Shown here: positions 17,235-26,144 of the stretch, piece after piece
Numbering within the stretch: position 1 is the stretch's first letter
How the letters are laid out: the number at the start of each line of letters is the position of its first letter
Assembly: GCA_044227805.1 (NCBI GenBank)
Contig: JBGAWA010000062.1
Location: 1-27,157 of the forward strand
DNA: 27,157 bases
From: JACCZZ01 sp044227805
GTDB taxonomy: Bacteria; Bacteroidota; Bacteroidia; Chitinophagales; UBA10324
Reading direction: 5' to 3'
Translations under genes and position numbers: made by a program
The notes under the pieces: model-generated
Told to the model about the DNA's origin: nothing
Seen by the model: only the letters and a program-made list of their open reading frames with translations
The model's database searches: none

Positions 17235-18515
17235 ATGAAAAACATTAAGATTCTGATTGCGCTATTGGCAATAACAGCAACAGCACCTTTTGCAGGCGCT
17301 ACCGATCGAATAGTAGCAGATGGCGGGCAAGGTGGTGCATTTCCCACTATCAATGCTGCCATCACAGCCGCTTCAGCAGGCGACCGCATTCTCATCTACC
17401 CTAAAAGCGGCGGATCACCGTACACAGAAAACATTGTGATCAATAAAAATCTGCAGCTACTCTGTGCGCTGGAAGGAAAATACTTTGGCGTAAATGGCCA
17501 GGTAAATATTGATGGCGCCTCCATGCCGGTGAATGGTGTGGTAACCATTATTGGTATGAATCTGCAAAATGGCAACATCACGCCATCCTCGCAGGCCAAT
17601 TCAGGAGGAAAGACCAAGGTGAACATTCTCGGATGCCGGCTCGATAACGGGATCATTAATTTCTACAACCAGCACTACTACGACCTTAACGCTTCAAGTG
17701 ATTCCTTAAAAAACGGTGTCATACAACTGCGCTTCGGAAAGGTGATTGGCTGCTTCATACAAAATCAGTCGGTCTCCAGTACACACAACATATATGTTAC
17801 CAGTGATGCTGTCAACACCAATGATTCCATACTAATCATCGGTAACCACATCATTACCTGTCCTATTAATGGCTATAATGCCGGTATCTACTGGGAATCA
17901 ACAACACAATTTCACTATATAGCCAATAATTATATTAAGTGCGGAAACACCAATGGGTATAGTGGAGGCATCTACATATACACCAATAAGTCTTCGCTGG
18001 CGGGCAGAAATACACTCGTAAATAATACCATTTATTCTGCCGGCTACCTGTGGATGGCCATCTATGAATACAGTCTTTACAGTAACAGCTATAATGATGT
18101 ATTCAACAACTTGATTCTTTCAACACTCAGCAGCGGATACGGCGGCATTTACTGGGGAACAACTTCCTCTTTCAACGCTATGAGCTATAATTATATTAAA
18201 AGCACTACCGGAGGCTTGACTGGTTTGGCCAACGATGGCACCAACAACCTGAATACTAATGCCGCCAGCTTCTTTGATGCCAATACCGGATCACTGCTCG
18301 CAGGTGCCGACGCCATTAATGCAGGTTATGGTGATTCCGCTTTCTACGACCTGGATATCACACGCAATGATGTCGGCTGCTATGGTGGCTCTTTCAGCTT
18401 CAGCCAATTTCACCCGATGAACCTCGGCGCTTCGCGCATCACCTATATGCTCGCGCCAAGAAGAGTAACCATCGGGCAATCGGTGAATATCAAAGCCAAT
18501 GCCTTCGACCGTTAA
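17235..18515 (+). CDS. secreted right-handed beta-helix (pectin-lyase-fold) protein
   Basis: This 426-residue protein has a signal peptide (about 1-22, before TDRIVADGG). The N-terminus has the entry pattern of parallel beta-helix proteins: FPTINAAITAASAGDRILIY, then YTENIVINKNLQLL. Repeated short strands with asparagine turns follow (HYIANNYIKCG, NTLVNNTIYSAGY, YNDVFNNLIL, FNAMSYNYIKS). The C-terminal tail contains DLDITRNDVGCYGGS and then FHPMN...RITYMLAPRRVTIG...VNIKANAFDR. There is no recognisable type A or type B T9SS sorting domain. The tail is shared with the next gene, which starts 42 bases downstream. Parallel beta-helix folds often bind or cleave polysaccharide, but no lyase or hydrolase catalytic site was identified. 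Probably exported and co-transcribed with its neighbours. Confidence 0.88.
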   Translation: MKNIKILIALLAITATAPFAGATDRIVADGGQGGAFPTINAAITAASAGDRILIYPKSGGSPYTENIVINKNLQLLCALEGKYFGVNGQVNIDGASMPVNGVVTIIGMNLQNGNITPSSQANSGGKTKVNILGCRLDNGIINFYNQHYYDLNASSDSLKNGVIQLRFGKVIGCFIQNQSVSSTHNIYVTSDAVNTNDSILIIGNHIITCPINGYNAGIYWESTTQFHYIANNYIKCGNTNGYSGGIYIYTNKSSLAGRNTLVNNTIYSAGYLWMAIYEYSLYSNSYNDVFNNLILSTLSSGYGGIYWGTTSSFNAMSYNYIKSTTGGLTGLANDGTNNLNTNAASFFDANTGSLLAGADAINAGYGDSAFYDLDITRNDVGCYGGSFSFSQFHPMNLGASRITYMLAPRRVTIGQSVNIKANAFDR

Positions 18516-18557
18516 GAAAACATTACCACGTTTTACAACTCCTAAAAAATTAACAAC

Positions 18558-19712
18558 ATGAAATTCATATATAAACTCTCCATGATTGCAGCCTGCTTCA
18601 TCGCTGTTGCTAATTTCTCCAATGCCAACGACCTTGTGGTGGTAAGCGGAGGTGTATTACCGCAATATTCCACGATCACCGCCGCGATTGCAGCGGCTTC
18701 CAATGGCGACCGTATTCTGGTGACGCCAGGCATTCAATACAATGAAGCCGTCATCAACATCAACAAGAGTGTGCAGATCCTCAGCAATACGGAAGGACAG
18801 CAATTCCAGGTGAGCGCCAATATTACGGTCACGCCACCGGTTGCAAGCTCGAATATCATCATACAAGGAATGGACCTGCTGATCGGCAACATAGTGGGTG
18901 CAGCTGTGCCTGGCGCAGTGCGTTCTAAGTTTACGCTGGTAGGCAGCAAAATCAGGAATGGCTACGTTGATTTTTATTCGAATGCATACTGGGAACTCAA
19001 CATGATGCAGGATTCCATGATTGGCACCAATCCTTACATCTACCTTCGATTCGGTAAAATCATTGGAAATTATATCAATGGTGGTACGGGCAGCACTACT
19101 AACATTTATATACTGAGTGAAAACGCTGTAGCTGCTGATACGGTGTATGTTGTCGGTAACAAATTAGAAATGTCAAATTACGGCGCCGGTCAGGTGGGAC
19201 TTTACTGTTCCAACACCACCAATTTCTTCTATATAGCCAACAACTATATCAAGGGTAATGCATATGCTCAGTACCTGATGTATATCTATGGCAGCAATTC
19301 CAATCAGACAGGAGGAAATACTTTAGTTAATAATACATTTTATAATACAAGCCAGGGATATCAGACAATTAATTTTTACAGTGTTTCTTCTTTCACTTTC
19401 GTGTACAATAACCTCGTGATGAATGGCGGCACCGGCGCTTATGGATTTTATATGGCCGGCAATCAAAACAATTACGTTTTTAGTTATAACCACTTTCAAC
19501 TTGGAAATTCAAATGCGATGTACGGAATCGTAAATGACGGAACGAACGTAATCGGATCCAATACAACATTCGATATCAATACAGAATTGCCCTCACCGGT
19601 ACAGCCGTTAATGGCGGGTATCCGAATGATGGATATGCCGATCATGATCTCACCAGGAATGATGCCGGCTGCGGAGGCGGTTCGTTGCGCATTACCAACT
19701 TCCACCCGATGA
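18558..19712 (+). CDS. secreted beta-helix paralog, interrupted by a frameshift near 19584
   Basis: The open frame codes for 384 residues: signal peptide (about 1-23), the entry pattern YSTITAAIAAASNGDRILVTPG, then beta-helix strands such as FFYIANNYIKGN and NTLVNNTFYNT, paralogous to the gene at 17235. After FDINTE the frame departs from the paralog and the last ~38 residues are nonsense-like (methionine- and proline-rich). Adding one G near 19584 gives NTGIALTG and continues through DHDLTRNDAGCGGGS, FHPMN and APRRVLMG to FDK, stop at 19811-19813, matching the paralog tail. So the intended product is about 418 residues. Either a sequencing/assembly error or a recent mutation; an error is more likely because the restored tail is otherwise undamaged. 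Confidence 0.85.
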   Translation: MKFIYKLSMIAACFIAVANFSNANDLVVVSGGVLPQYSTITAAIAAASNGDRILVTPGIQYNEAVININKSVQILSNTEGQQFQVSANITVTPPVASSNIIIQGMDLLIGNIVGAAVPGAVRSKFTLVGSKIRNGYVDFYSNAYWELNMMQDSMIGTNPYIYLRFGKIIGNYINGGTGSTTNIYILSENAVAADTVYVVGNKLEMSNYGAGQVGLYCSNTTNFFYIANNYIKGNAYAQYLMYIYGSNSNQTGGNTLVNNTFYNTSQGYQTINFYSVSSFTFVYNNLVMNGGTGAYGFYMAGNQNNYVFSYNHFQLGNSNAMYGIVNDGTNVIGSNTTFDINTELPSPVQPLMAGIRMMDMPIMISPGMMPAAEAVRCALPTSTR

Positions 19713-19813
19713 ATAACCTGACTAACGGAGCACGGGTTACCTATGTTACCGCCCCGCGAAGAGTACTGATGGGCAACAATGTGAGTCTGAAAGCCGATTC
19801 ATTTGATAAGTAG
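19586..19813 (+). other. displaced C-terminal end of the 18558 beta-helix gene (shifted frame)
   Basis: Read one base out of phase with the upstream frame, this stretch gives about 75 uninterrupted codons that align with the last part of the 17235 product. They share the DxDLTRNDxGCxGGS motif, FHPMN, RxTY, APRRV, and the end KAxxFD(K/R). The stop at 19811-19813 lies 24 bases ahead of the next ATG (19838), the tight spacing expected of an operon. Confidence 0.85.
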
Positions 19814-19837
19814 TGCGCAGTTTACCATCACATTAAA

Positions 19838-22800
19838 ATGAATTTCGTGAAGCCTTATCTACTCATACAATGTTGCCTGCTTGCTGCCGGATTGCTGTTG
19901 GCGCAAGTATCACAGGCACAATATCATTACGTAGCCGGCGGTGAATACTATATAGATACCGATCCGGGTGTTGGCTTAGCAACACCCGTGAATGCCGATG
20001 ACGGCACTTTTGATAATATTACCGAAGTGGTATCTAAAAACATCAGCGGACTCACCACCGGTTTTCATACACTCAATGTTCGGGTACGCGACAACAGCAA
20101 TCATTGGGGCCCGGTATTCACTACCGTGCTGAAAGTGGATGACGCCGTTACGGCACGACCGGTCAATATCACCCAGGGTGAAGTTTTCTGGGACACTGAT
20201 CCGGGGCAAGGCAATGGTGCTGCCATGATAGCCTTTGATGGAAACTTTAATGATGCGCTGGAAAAAGTGATGAGCAACTCCTTTCTGCCACCTCTCACCA
20301 CGGGCTTGCATACATTAAATGTCCGGGTGAAAGGTAATGATGCCACATGGAGTGATGTATTTACCACTGTGGTAAGAGTGGATCCTGCACTGTCAGCACG
20401 TGATATCCGCATCACTGCCGGTGAAGCATTCTTTGACACGGATCCGGGTGAAGGTGCCGGAACACCATTGATTGCCTTTGACGGCAACTTCAACAATGCA
20501 TTGGAAACGGTAATGGCCGGAACATTCTTACCACCAACTATTCAGGGACTTCATACACTCAATATCCGCGTGCGTGGCACGGATGGCGCCTGGAGTTCCG
20601 TATTTACCATGGTAACAAGAGTGGATCCGGCGCAAACCGCACGCACCATCAAAATTACCAGCGGTGAAATATTCTTTGATACGGATCCCGGTGAAGGCGC
20701 CGCCATTCCGATGATTGCCTTTGACGGAAACTTTGACAATGCGCTGGAAATTGTTTCCTCCAGCAATGCAGGATCTCTTCTTTCCATGGGTGTGCACACT
20801 ATGAACATTCGTGTCAAAGGAAATGATGGTGCCTGGAGTCCTTTGTTTACAACGGTGATATCAGTGGATACGGCACTCGCCATTCCTAATGTTCACATCG
20901 TGGCCGGAGAATGCTGGTGGGATGAAAATATAGCAGGAGCGATTCCATTGATTTCATTTGACGGTTCCTTCAATGATGCGATGGAAACAGTGATGAACAA
21001 TGCCGCGCTGATACCACCTTCTCAAGGTTTTCACAAGATTAATATTCATGTGCGAGGACTTGACGGAAACTGGAGTAACACGTTCAGCACGGTGGTAAGC
21101 GTTGAACAGGCCATTGTTGCCTCCAGCTTCTATATCACGATGGGTGAATTCTGGTGGGATAATGATACCAACAACACCACGCAGCTGATTTCTTTTGACG
21201 GAACTTTTAATGATGCATTTGAAACCGTTGTCAATAATGGCACGGCTTATCCTCCATCCAGCGGATTTCATAAGCTGAATATCCGCGTCAAAGGATTTGA
21301 TGGAAATTACAGCAACACGTTCAGCAGCATACTCAGCGTTGAGCAACCCATCACCGCCACCACTTTTCAGATTACCATGGGTGAATTATGGTGGGATAAT
21401 GACACCAACAATACCATTGCACTCATTTCATTTGACGGATCATTCAATGATGCATTGGAAACGCTGATCACTAACGGAGCCATCAATGCTCCTACAGGCG
21501 GGTTTCATAAATTGAATGTGCATGCCAAGGGATTTGACGGAAGTTTCGGCAACACTTTCAGCACTATTATTAGTGTGGAACAACCGATCACTTTACGAGA
21601 TGTTAAAATTATCAGCGCACAATACTGGTGGGATTCCGACAGTCTTAGTGCTCAAATAATGTTTGCTTTCGACGGAAGTTTCAACAGCGCACTGGAACAA
21701 ATTTCGGCATCAGCCAATTCAGGATTAACCGGTTCAGGGTTTCATCTGCTGAATGTACGCGCCAAAAGCTACGACAACAATTGGAGCAACACGATGAAGT
21801 CTATGGTGTTTGTGGATCCCTGCATCTCCTCTCCGGTTGTTGCTGTTACACCGTCTTCCCCACAACAGATTTGCACCGGCAGCAGTATTCTATTGAGTGC
21901 TGTACCCAATAACCTGGTAAGTTATACATGGATCCGTGGTGTTGTTACAGTAGGCAGCGGGCCCACCTACTCAGCATCAGAACCCGGCTTCTATAAAGTG
22001 ATTGGTTACGATGCTAATGGCTGCCCCGGGCAATCCGCGTATGTGCAGGTTGACACCGTGTCAGCCAGCAGCGTTACGATCACCCCATTGGGCTCGACCA
22101 CCTTTTGCGATGGAAGTTATCTGACGCTGGTGGCCTCCGGCGGCTTCTCTCAATATTTATGGAGCAACGGTGCCACTACGCAATCCATCAACGTTGCCGT
22201 TTCGGGTAACTATACCGTTACAGGAACTTCCGGCGCAGGTTGTTCCGCTACCTCACAGCCAATAACTGTAACGGTGCATCCAAATCCGGCTATACCTACC
22301 ATCAATGTGAATGGTGCAACAACTTTTTGCATTGGCGGAAGTGTGCAACTCACTTCATCAGCTGCCAACAGTTATTTATGGAATGATGGCGGAAGCACCA
22401 CCCAATCAATTAACGCTGTCACATCAGGAGCTTACTACGTAACCGTTTCCAACATCTATGGATGCCAGGCTACGAATACCGTCCCGGTGATTGTTGATGT
22501 TCACAACCCTACGATCAGCGTATATCCTGCCGGACCGTTAACGGTGTGCAACTACAACCAGGCTTCCCTCGCTGTTTATGCCACCGGCACCAGCCTTAGT
22601 TTTCAATGGATGGAAAGCGGCAACGACATAAGCGGCGCTACGAATGCATCATTCAACACAACGGTGCCGGGAAATTATTCCTGTCGTGTTACGGATGGAA
22701 TAGGATGTACAGCCACCTCCAACACGGTAGCTGTTTCTTTTGTTGCTCCACCGGCGGTGTCGATTACACCGTCCGGCTCCACTTCCATTTGCAGCACCGG

Positions 22801-24595
22801 CAGCGTTGACCTAACGGCATCACCTTCCGGCCTGAGCTACTATTGGTCGAATGGCGCTACCACGCAGACGATCACTGCATCGCTGCAGGGCGACTACAAT
22901 GTAATCGCCACAGATGCCAATGGTTGTTTTGGCACGGCTACGCCGGTTACCGTAACGGTATCTTCTCCGGTGAATGGCTTTGTAGCGGATAGCATTGAAA
23001 GATTTTTACCAGATAATGGAACGGTTCAGTTTACATCCAATACCAATGGAACCATATCAGCTTATAACTGGAAATTCGGTGATGGCGGCACTTCAACACT
23101 TCAGCATCCTTCACATACTTATACATCCTCCAGTGCTCCGGGATTCTATGCCGTGAAACTGGCCGTAACCAATGATGCAGGCTGTACCGATTCCATCACC
23201 GCGAATAACATGATCCGTGTTTGGGATGAATTCCCTCATTATGGAACCACCTTTTATTCTTATTCAACAGCAGACGTTACCAATGCTTCCTTCATTTCTT
23301 CGCTGTATGGTTGCACTGTTCAACCCAACGGTCAAGTGTATATCACCAGCGACGGAGGAGATACCTGGGACTATCTTGGACTGCCTTGTACCTGTCACCT
23401 GACCGGTGTGAGCTATGTTGGCTCGCAAGGCAACAGCGCCATCTGGGTGGCCGGGGAAGATGGCTTCACGGCCGTTAATTACACCGGAACACCGGGCGGT
23501 TGGATCACCTATACAATTCCCTGTGGATGCTCGATCTCCAATATTTATTTCAGCAGTCCGAATAATGGTTATGCGGTAGGAACAAACGGACAGGTGTGGT
23601 TCTGGAATGGTACCTACTGGGGAAATATTTCTCCTGGTATTTCCAATAATTTCTATGCAGTGAATTATTGGGGCGGTTACCTGTGGGCAGTAGGTTATGG
23701 GGGTGTTATCTGGCAGTATCAGCCTGGATTTGGATGGGTGAATATTGTATCCGGTACCATCTACAATCTCTATAGCATCAGCTTTGGCTGCACCTGCGTA
23801 GGTGGTGGCTATAACGGTGGCGGTGGTGGATATGGCGGCGTAGGACTCGGTGTTGGTGCGGGTGGAACAATCATCATCAGCAATGACGGAGGCACAACCT
23901 GGCATAATTCCAATTCCGGAACAACCTATGATTTGACGGGAGCGTATGTGATTGATTCGCTTCACATGATTTGTGTTGGCCAGCATGGCATTATCTTAAC
24001 TACAGCGGATTGCGGTCTCACCTGGGTTCCCTGGAGCATCGGGAATACGGAAGATCTTACCAGCATAACAGCGAACGGATGTGTTGCCTATATCACCGGA
24101 AACAACGGAGGCGTCTATACTTTTCCGATCAATTTCAATGCTGCGCCTCCAGCATTTACCCTTTCTAATGACACCATTTGTGCAGGTAGTTTCGCAACAT
24201 TAAGCATTGTAAATCCGAAAATCGGAAGCCAGTATATTTGGAGTAATGGCAGTGCCGGCAGTACCCTGGTGACCAACGTGCCGGGAAATTATTCCGTAAC
24301 TGAATATTCCCTGTGCGACACCATCTCTTCAGCCATACAAACCATTTATCAGGGAATCGCTACAGCTTCCATTGACGTTAGCGGTTCCACAAATCTGTGC
24401 GGAAATGAAACAGTCACTCTCACGGCGAGCAGGAGTGAGTTGTTCTGGAGCAATGGCTCTATCGCAGATTTCATTGTGGTGAATGATGGTGGGTGGTTAC
24501 AGTGTGACAGTAACAGATATCTCAGGTTATCTTTCTGTTGCGAATCCTGTTATCATCACGAGTGTAAGTCCCTTAAACAGCATTGCCGCCGATAG
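19838..24595 (+). CDS. very large secreted repeat protein (WWDxD-type repeats, Ig-like, PKD, beta-propeller); 3' end off-frame
   Basis: The open frame gives 1585 residues, with the last ~36 after position ~24490 out of phase. There is a signal peptide (about 1-28, ending QVSQAQ). Residues 29-662 hold eight tandem ~79-residue repeats, each with GExxxDTDPG or GExWWDNDTNN, FDGxFNxALE, a GxHxLNxRVKGxDGxWS strand and SVEQ/RVDPA. Residues ~663-1040 hold about five Ig-like domains (SYLWNDGGSTTQSINAV; YYWSNGATTQTITASLQGDY). A PKD domain (~1041-1128, YNWKFGDGG) precedes a propeller-like region (~1129-1435) with DGGxTW turns, AVGTNGQVWFWNG and CxC motifs at Cys1184/1186, 1229/1231 and 1318/1320, and then another Ig-like domain. 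The DGGxTW/AVG pattern recalls YCF48/BNR propellers. The true gene continues past the window. Surface structural or adhesive role inferred. Confidence 0.9.
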   Translation: MNFVKPYLLIQCCLLAAGLLLAQVSQAQYHYVAGGEYYIDTDPGVGLATPVNADDGTFDNITEVVSKNISGLTTGFHTLNVRVRDNSNHWGPVFTTVLKVDDAVTARPVNITQGEVFWDTDPGQGNGAAMIAFDGNFNDALEKVMSNSFLPPLTTGLHTLNVRVKGNDATWSDVFTTVVRVDPALSARDIRITAGEAFFDTDPGEGAGTPLIAFDGNFNNALETVMAGTFLPPTIQGLHTLNIRVRGTDGAWSSVFTMVTRVDPAQTARTIKITSGEIFFDTDPGEGAAIPMIAFDGNFDNALEIVSSSNAGSLLSMGVHTMNIRVKGNDGAWSPLFTTVISVDTALAIPNVHIVAGECWWDENIAGAIPLISFDGSFNDAMETVMNNAALIPPSQGFHKINIHVRGLDGNWSNTFSTVVSVEQAIVASSFYITMGEFWWDNDTNNTTQLISFDGTFNDAFETVVNNGTAYPPSSGFHKLNIRVKGFDGNYSNTFSSILSVEQPITATTFQITMGELWWDNDTNNTIALISFDGSFNDALETLITNGAINAPTGGFHKLNVHAKGFDGSFGNTFSTIISVEQPITLRDVKIISAQYWWDSDSLSAQIMFAFDGSFNSALEQISASANSGLTGSGFHLLNVRAKSYDNNWSNTMKSMVFVDPCISSPVVAVTPSSPQQICTGSSILLSAVPNNLVSYTWIRGVVTVGSGPTYSASEPGFYKVIGYDANGCPGQSAYVQVDTVSASSVTITPLGSTTFCDGSYLTLVASGGFSQYLWSNGATTQSINVAVSGNYTVTGTSGAGCSATSQPITVTVHPNPAIPTINVNGATTFCIGGSVQLTSSAANSYLWNDGGSTTQSINAVTSGAYYVTVSNIYGCQATNTVPVIVDVHNPTISVYPAGPLTVCNYNQASLAVYATGTSLSFQWMESGNDISGATNASFNTTVPGNYSCRVTDGIGCTATSNTVAVSFVAPPAVSITPSGSTSICSTGSVDLTASPSGLSYYWSNGATTQTITASLQGDYNVIATDANGCFGTATPVTVTVSSPVNGFVADSIERFLPDNGTVQFTSNTNGTISAYNWKFGDGGTSTLQHPSHTYTSSSAPGFYAVKLAVTNDAGCTDSITANNMIRVWDEFPHYGTTFYSYSTADVTNASFISSLYGCTVQPNGQVYITSDGGDTWDYLGLPCTCHLTGVSYVGSQGNSAIWVAGEDGFTAVNYTGTPGGWITYTIPCGCSISNIYFSSPNNGYAVGTNGQVWFWNGTYWGNISPGISNNFYAVNYWGGYLWAVGYGGVIWQYQPGFGWVNIVSGTIYNLYSISFGCTCVGGGYNGGGGGYGGVGLGVGAGGTIIISNDGGTTWHNSNSGTTYDLTGAYVIDSLHMICVGQHGIILTTADCGLTWVPWSIGNTEDLTSITANGCVAYITGNNGGVYTFPINFNAAPPAFTLSNDTICAGSFATLSIVNPKIGSQYIWSNGSAGSTLVTNVPGNYSVTEYSLCDTISSAIQTIYQGIATASIDVSGSTNLCGNETVTLTASRSELFWSNGSIADFIVVNDGGWLQCDSNRYLRLSFCCESCYHHECKSLKQHCRR
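19922..21825 (+). repeat. eight tandem ~240-bp coding repeats (79-81 residues each)
   Basis: The DxD motif starts at 19955, 20192, 20435, 20678, 20921, 21158, 21395 and 21632, giving periods of 237, 243, 243, 243, 237, 237 and 237 bases, all multiples of three. Copies 2-4 carry DTDPGEG/DTDPGQG; copies 5-8 carry WWD, and copies 6 and 7 share WWDNDTNN. The grouping suggests two rounds of unequal duplication within the gene. Confidence 0.92.
22961..24563 (+). repeat. large module copy 1 (PKD / propeller / Ig-like), ~1.6 kb, intact frame
   Basis: This module starts with the SSPVNGFVADSIERFLPDN segment and runs through PKD, propeller and Ig-like parts. Matching landmarks in copy 2 lie 1596 bases downstream (CTGTATGGTT at 23303 against CTCTATGGTT at 24899). 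The frame is open almost to the end; a small insertion around 24490 (GGTGGGTGG against the expected GGTGG) throws the last part out of phase. A glycine-rich loop (GGGYNGGGGGYGGVG) is encoded near 23800. Confidence 0.9.
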
Positions 24596-26144
24596 CCTTG
24601 AAAGATTCGCCGAAACGGAACTGTCCATTTTACCAGTAACACCAACGGTACAATTGTTTCTTATCTCTGGGATTTTGGTGATGGAAATACAAGCGACCAG
24701 GCAAATCCTGCCCATACCTACTTAGCAGCGAATGCCCCTGGTTTATACCCGTCAGCCTCACCGTTACCAATGATGAAGGCTGCACGGGTGTGATCACGAT
24801 CACAATATGATCAGGTTTGGAACAAGTTTGCCTGCACGGGCACTGCCTTTGCCTCCTACCCTTCCGTAGATGTTTACAGCGCATCGTTCATTTCACCGCT
24901 CTATGGTTGTGTGGTGCAGCCTAATGGACAAGTCTATCAAACAATAGATGGTGGTACCACCTGGCTCTCTCTTGGATTGCCCTGTACCTGTCAGCTGAAT
25001 GGCGTTAGCTATGTTGGCACACAAGGCAACAGCGCCATCTGGATCGCGGGCGCTGGCGGATTCACCGCAGTAAACTATTCCGGTTTGCCTGGAGGATGGA
25101 CTACCTACCTCATTCCCTGCGGCTGCGATATTCAGCAAATCTATTTCAGCAATCCCAACAGCGGGTATGCTGTGGGCACCAACGGTCAGGTCTGGTATTG
25201 GAATGGTGTGCTGTGGAGTAACATTTCTCCGGGTGTCACCAATACTTTTTACGGTGTAAATTATTGGAATGGATACCTGTGGGTGGTGGGGTATAATGGT
25301 ATCATCTGTTACTATCAGCCCGGATCAGGATGGATCGCCGTGAATTCAGGAGTGATCTACAACCTCTATGCTATCGCTTTCGGCTGCACTTGCCCGGGCG
25401 GAGGATTCACCGGTGGCGGCTATGGTGGTGTGGGATGCAGCGTGGGCGCTTACGGAAGCATTTCCATCAGCAACAATGCCGGCGCTTCCTGGCATCCCCT
25501 GCAGCTCGAACAACCTATGATCTCACCGGCGTCATCGTGATTGATTCTCTGCATATGATTTGTGTGGGCCATCATGGCATCATACTCACCACTTCCGATT
25601 GCGGACTGACCTTGGTGCATTGGAGTGTCGGCAATACCGATGATTTGTTGGACATTACGGCAAATGGTTGCCCTGGCTGCAATCGGTCGCAGCGGCAGGG
25701 TATACACCTTCCCGGTAAACTTCGACCCGATTCCTCCGGCATTCACCGTTTCAAGTGATACTGTTTGTTCTTCAAGCCCCGCGACTTTATCTGTTATCAA
25801 TCCGAAAGTAGGAAGTGAATATGTCGATAATGGAAGCACTGTCCAGAATTCAATCATTGTCAAGGAAGGCGGCGACTACTATGTTACGGAATATACCTTC
25901 TGTGATACTCTGGTTGCTCCAGCTTACACGATTATTGACGGAGTTGCAACGCCAATCATTGAGGCCAGCGGTTCAACGAACTTTGTGGTAAGGACCGTTA
26001 CACTCACGGCCAGCGAGGCTGCAAGTTATTTATGGAATAATGGGCCACGACGAATTCAATTGTGGTGAATAATGGAGATTATAGCGTTATCGTAACTGAC
26101 GGTGCAGGATGCAGCGCAACATCTGAAACAGTAACTGTTACGGC
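24564..26144 (+). repeat. large module copy 2 (PKD / propeller / Ig-like), ~1.58 kb
   Basis: Copy 2 begins with SPLNSIAADSLERF and includes SASFISPLYGCVVQPNGQVY, LPCTCQLNGVSYVG, IPCGCDIQQIYF, AVGTNGQVWYWNG, AFGCTCPGGGFTGGG and the closing Ig-like segment with ASGSTNF and NNGDYSVIVTDGAGC. It is clearly closer to copy 3 than to copy 1 at the DNA level. Confidence 0.88.

Noticed and set aside
19922..21825. CRISPR array
   Set aside because: The period is 237-243 bases, always a multiple of three, and the repeats encode a continuous conserved protein.
23264..23986. 240-codon minus-strand ORF
   Set aside because: It lies antisense to the well-conserved propeller region of the large repeat gene; the repeated codon pattern of the sense frame keeps the opposite frame open by chance.
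24911..25540. Separate 209-residue protein
   Set aside because: It is the second copy of the propeller in the same phase as the main frame; its ends are created by indels, not by real start and stop signals.
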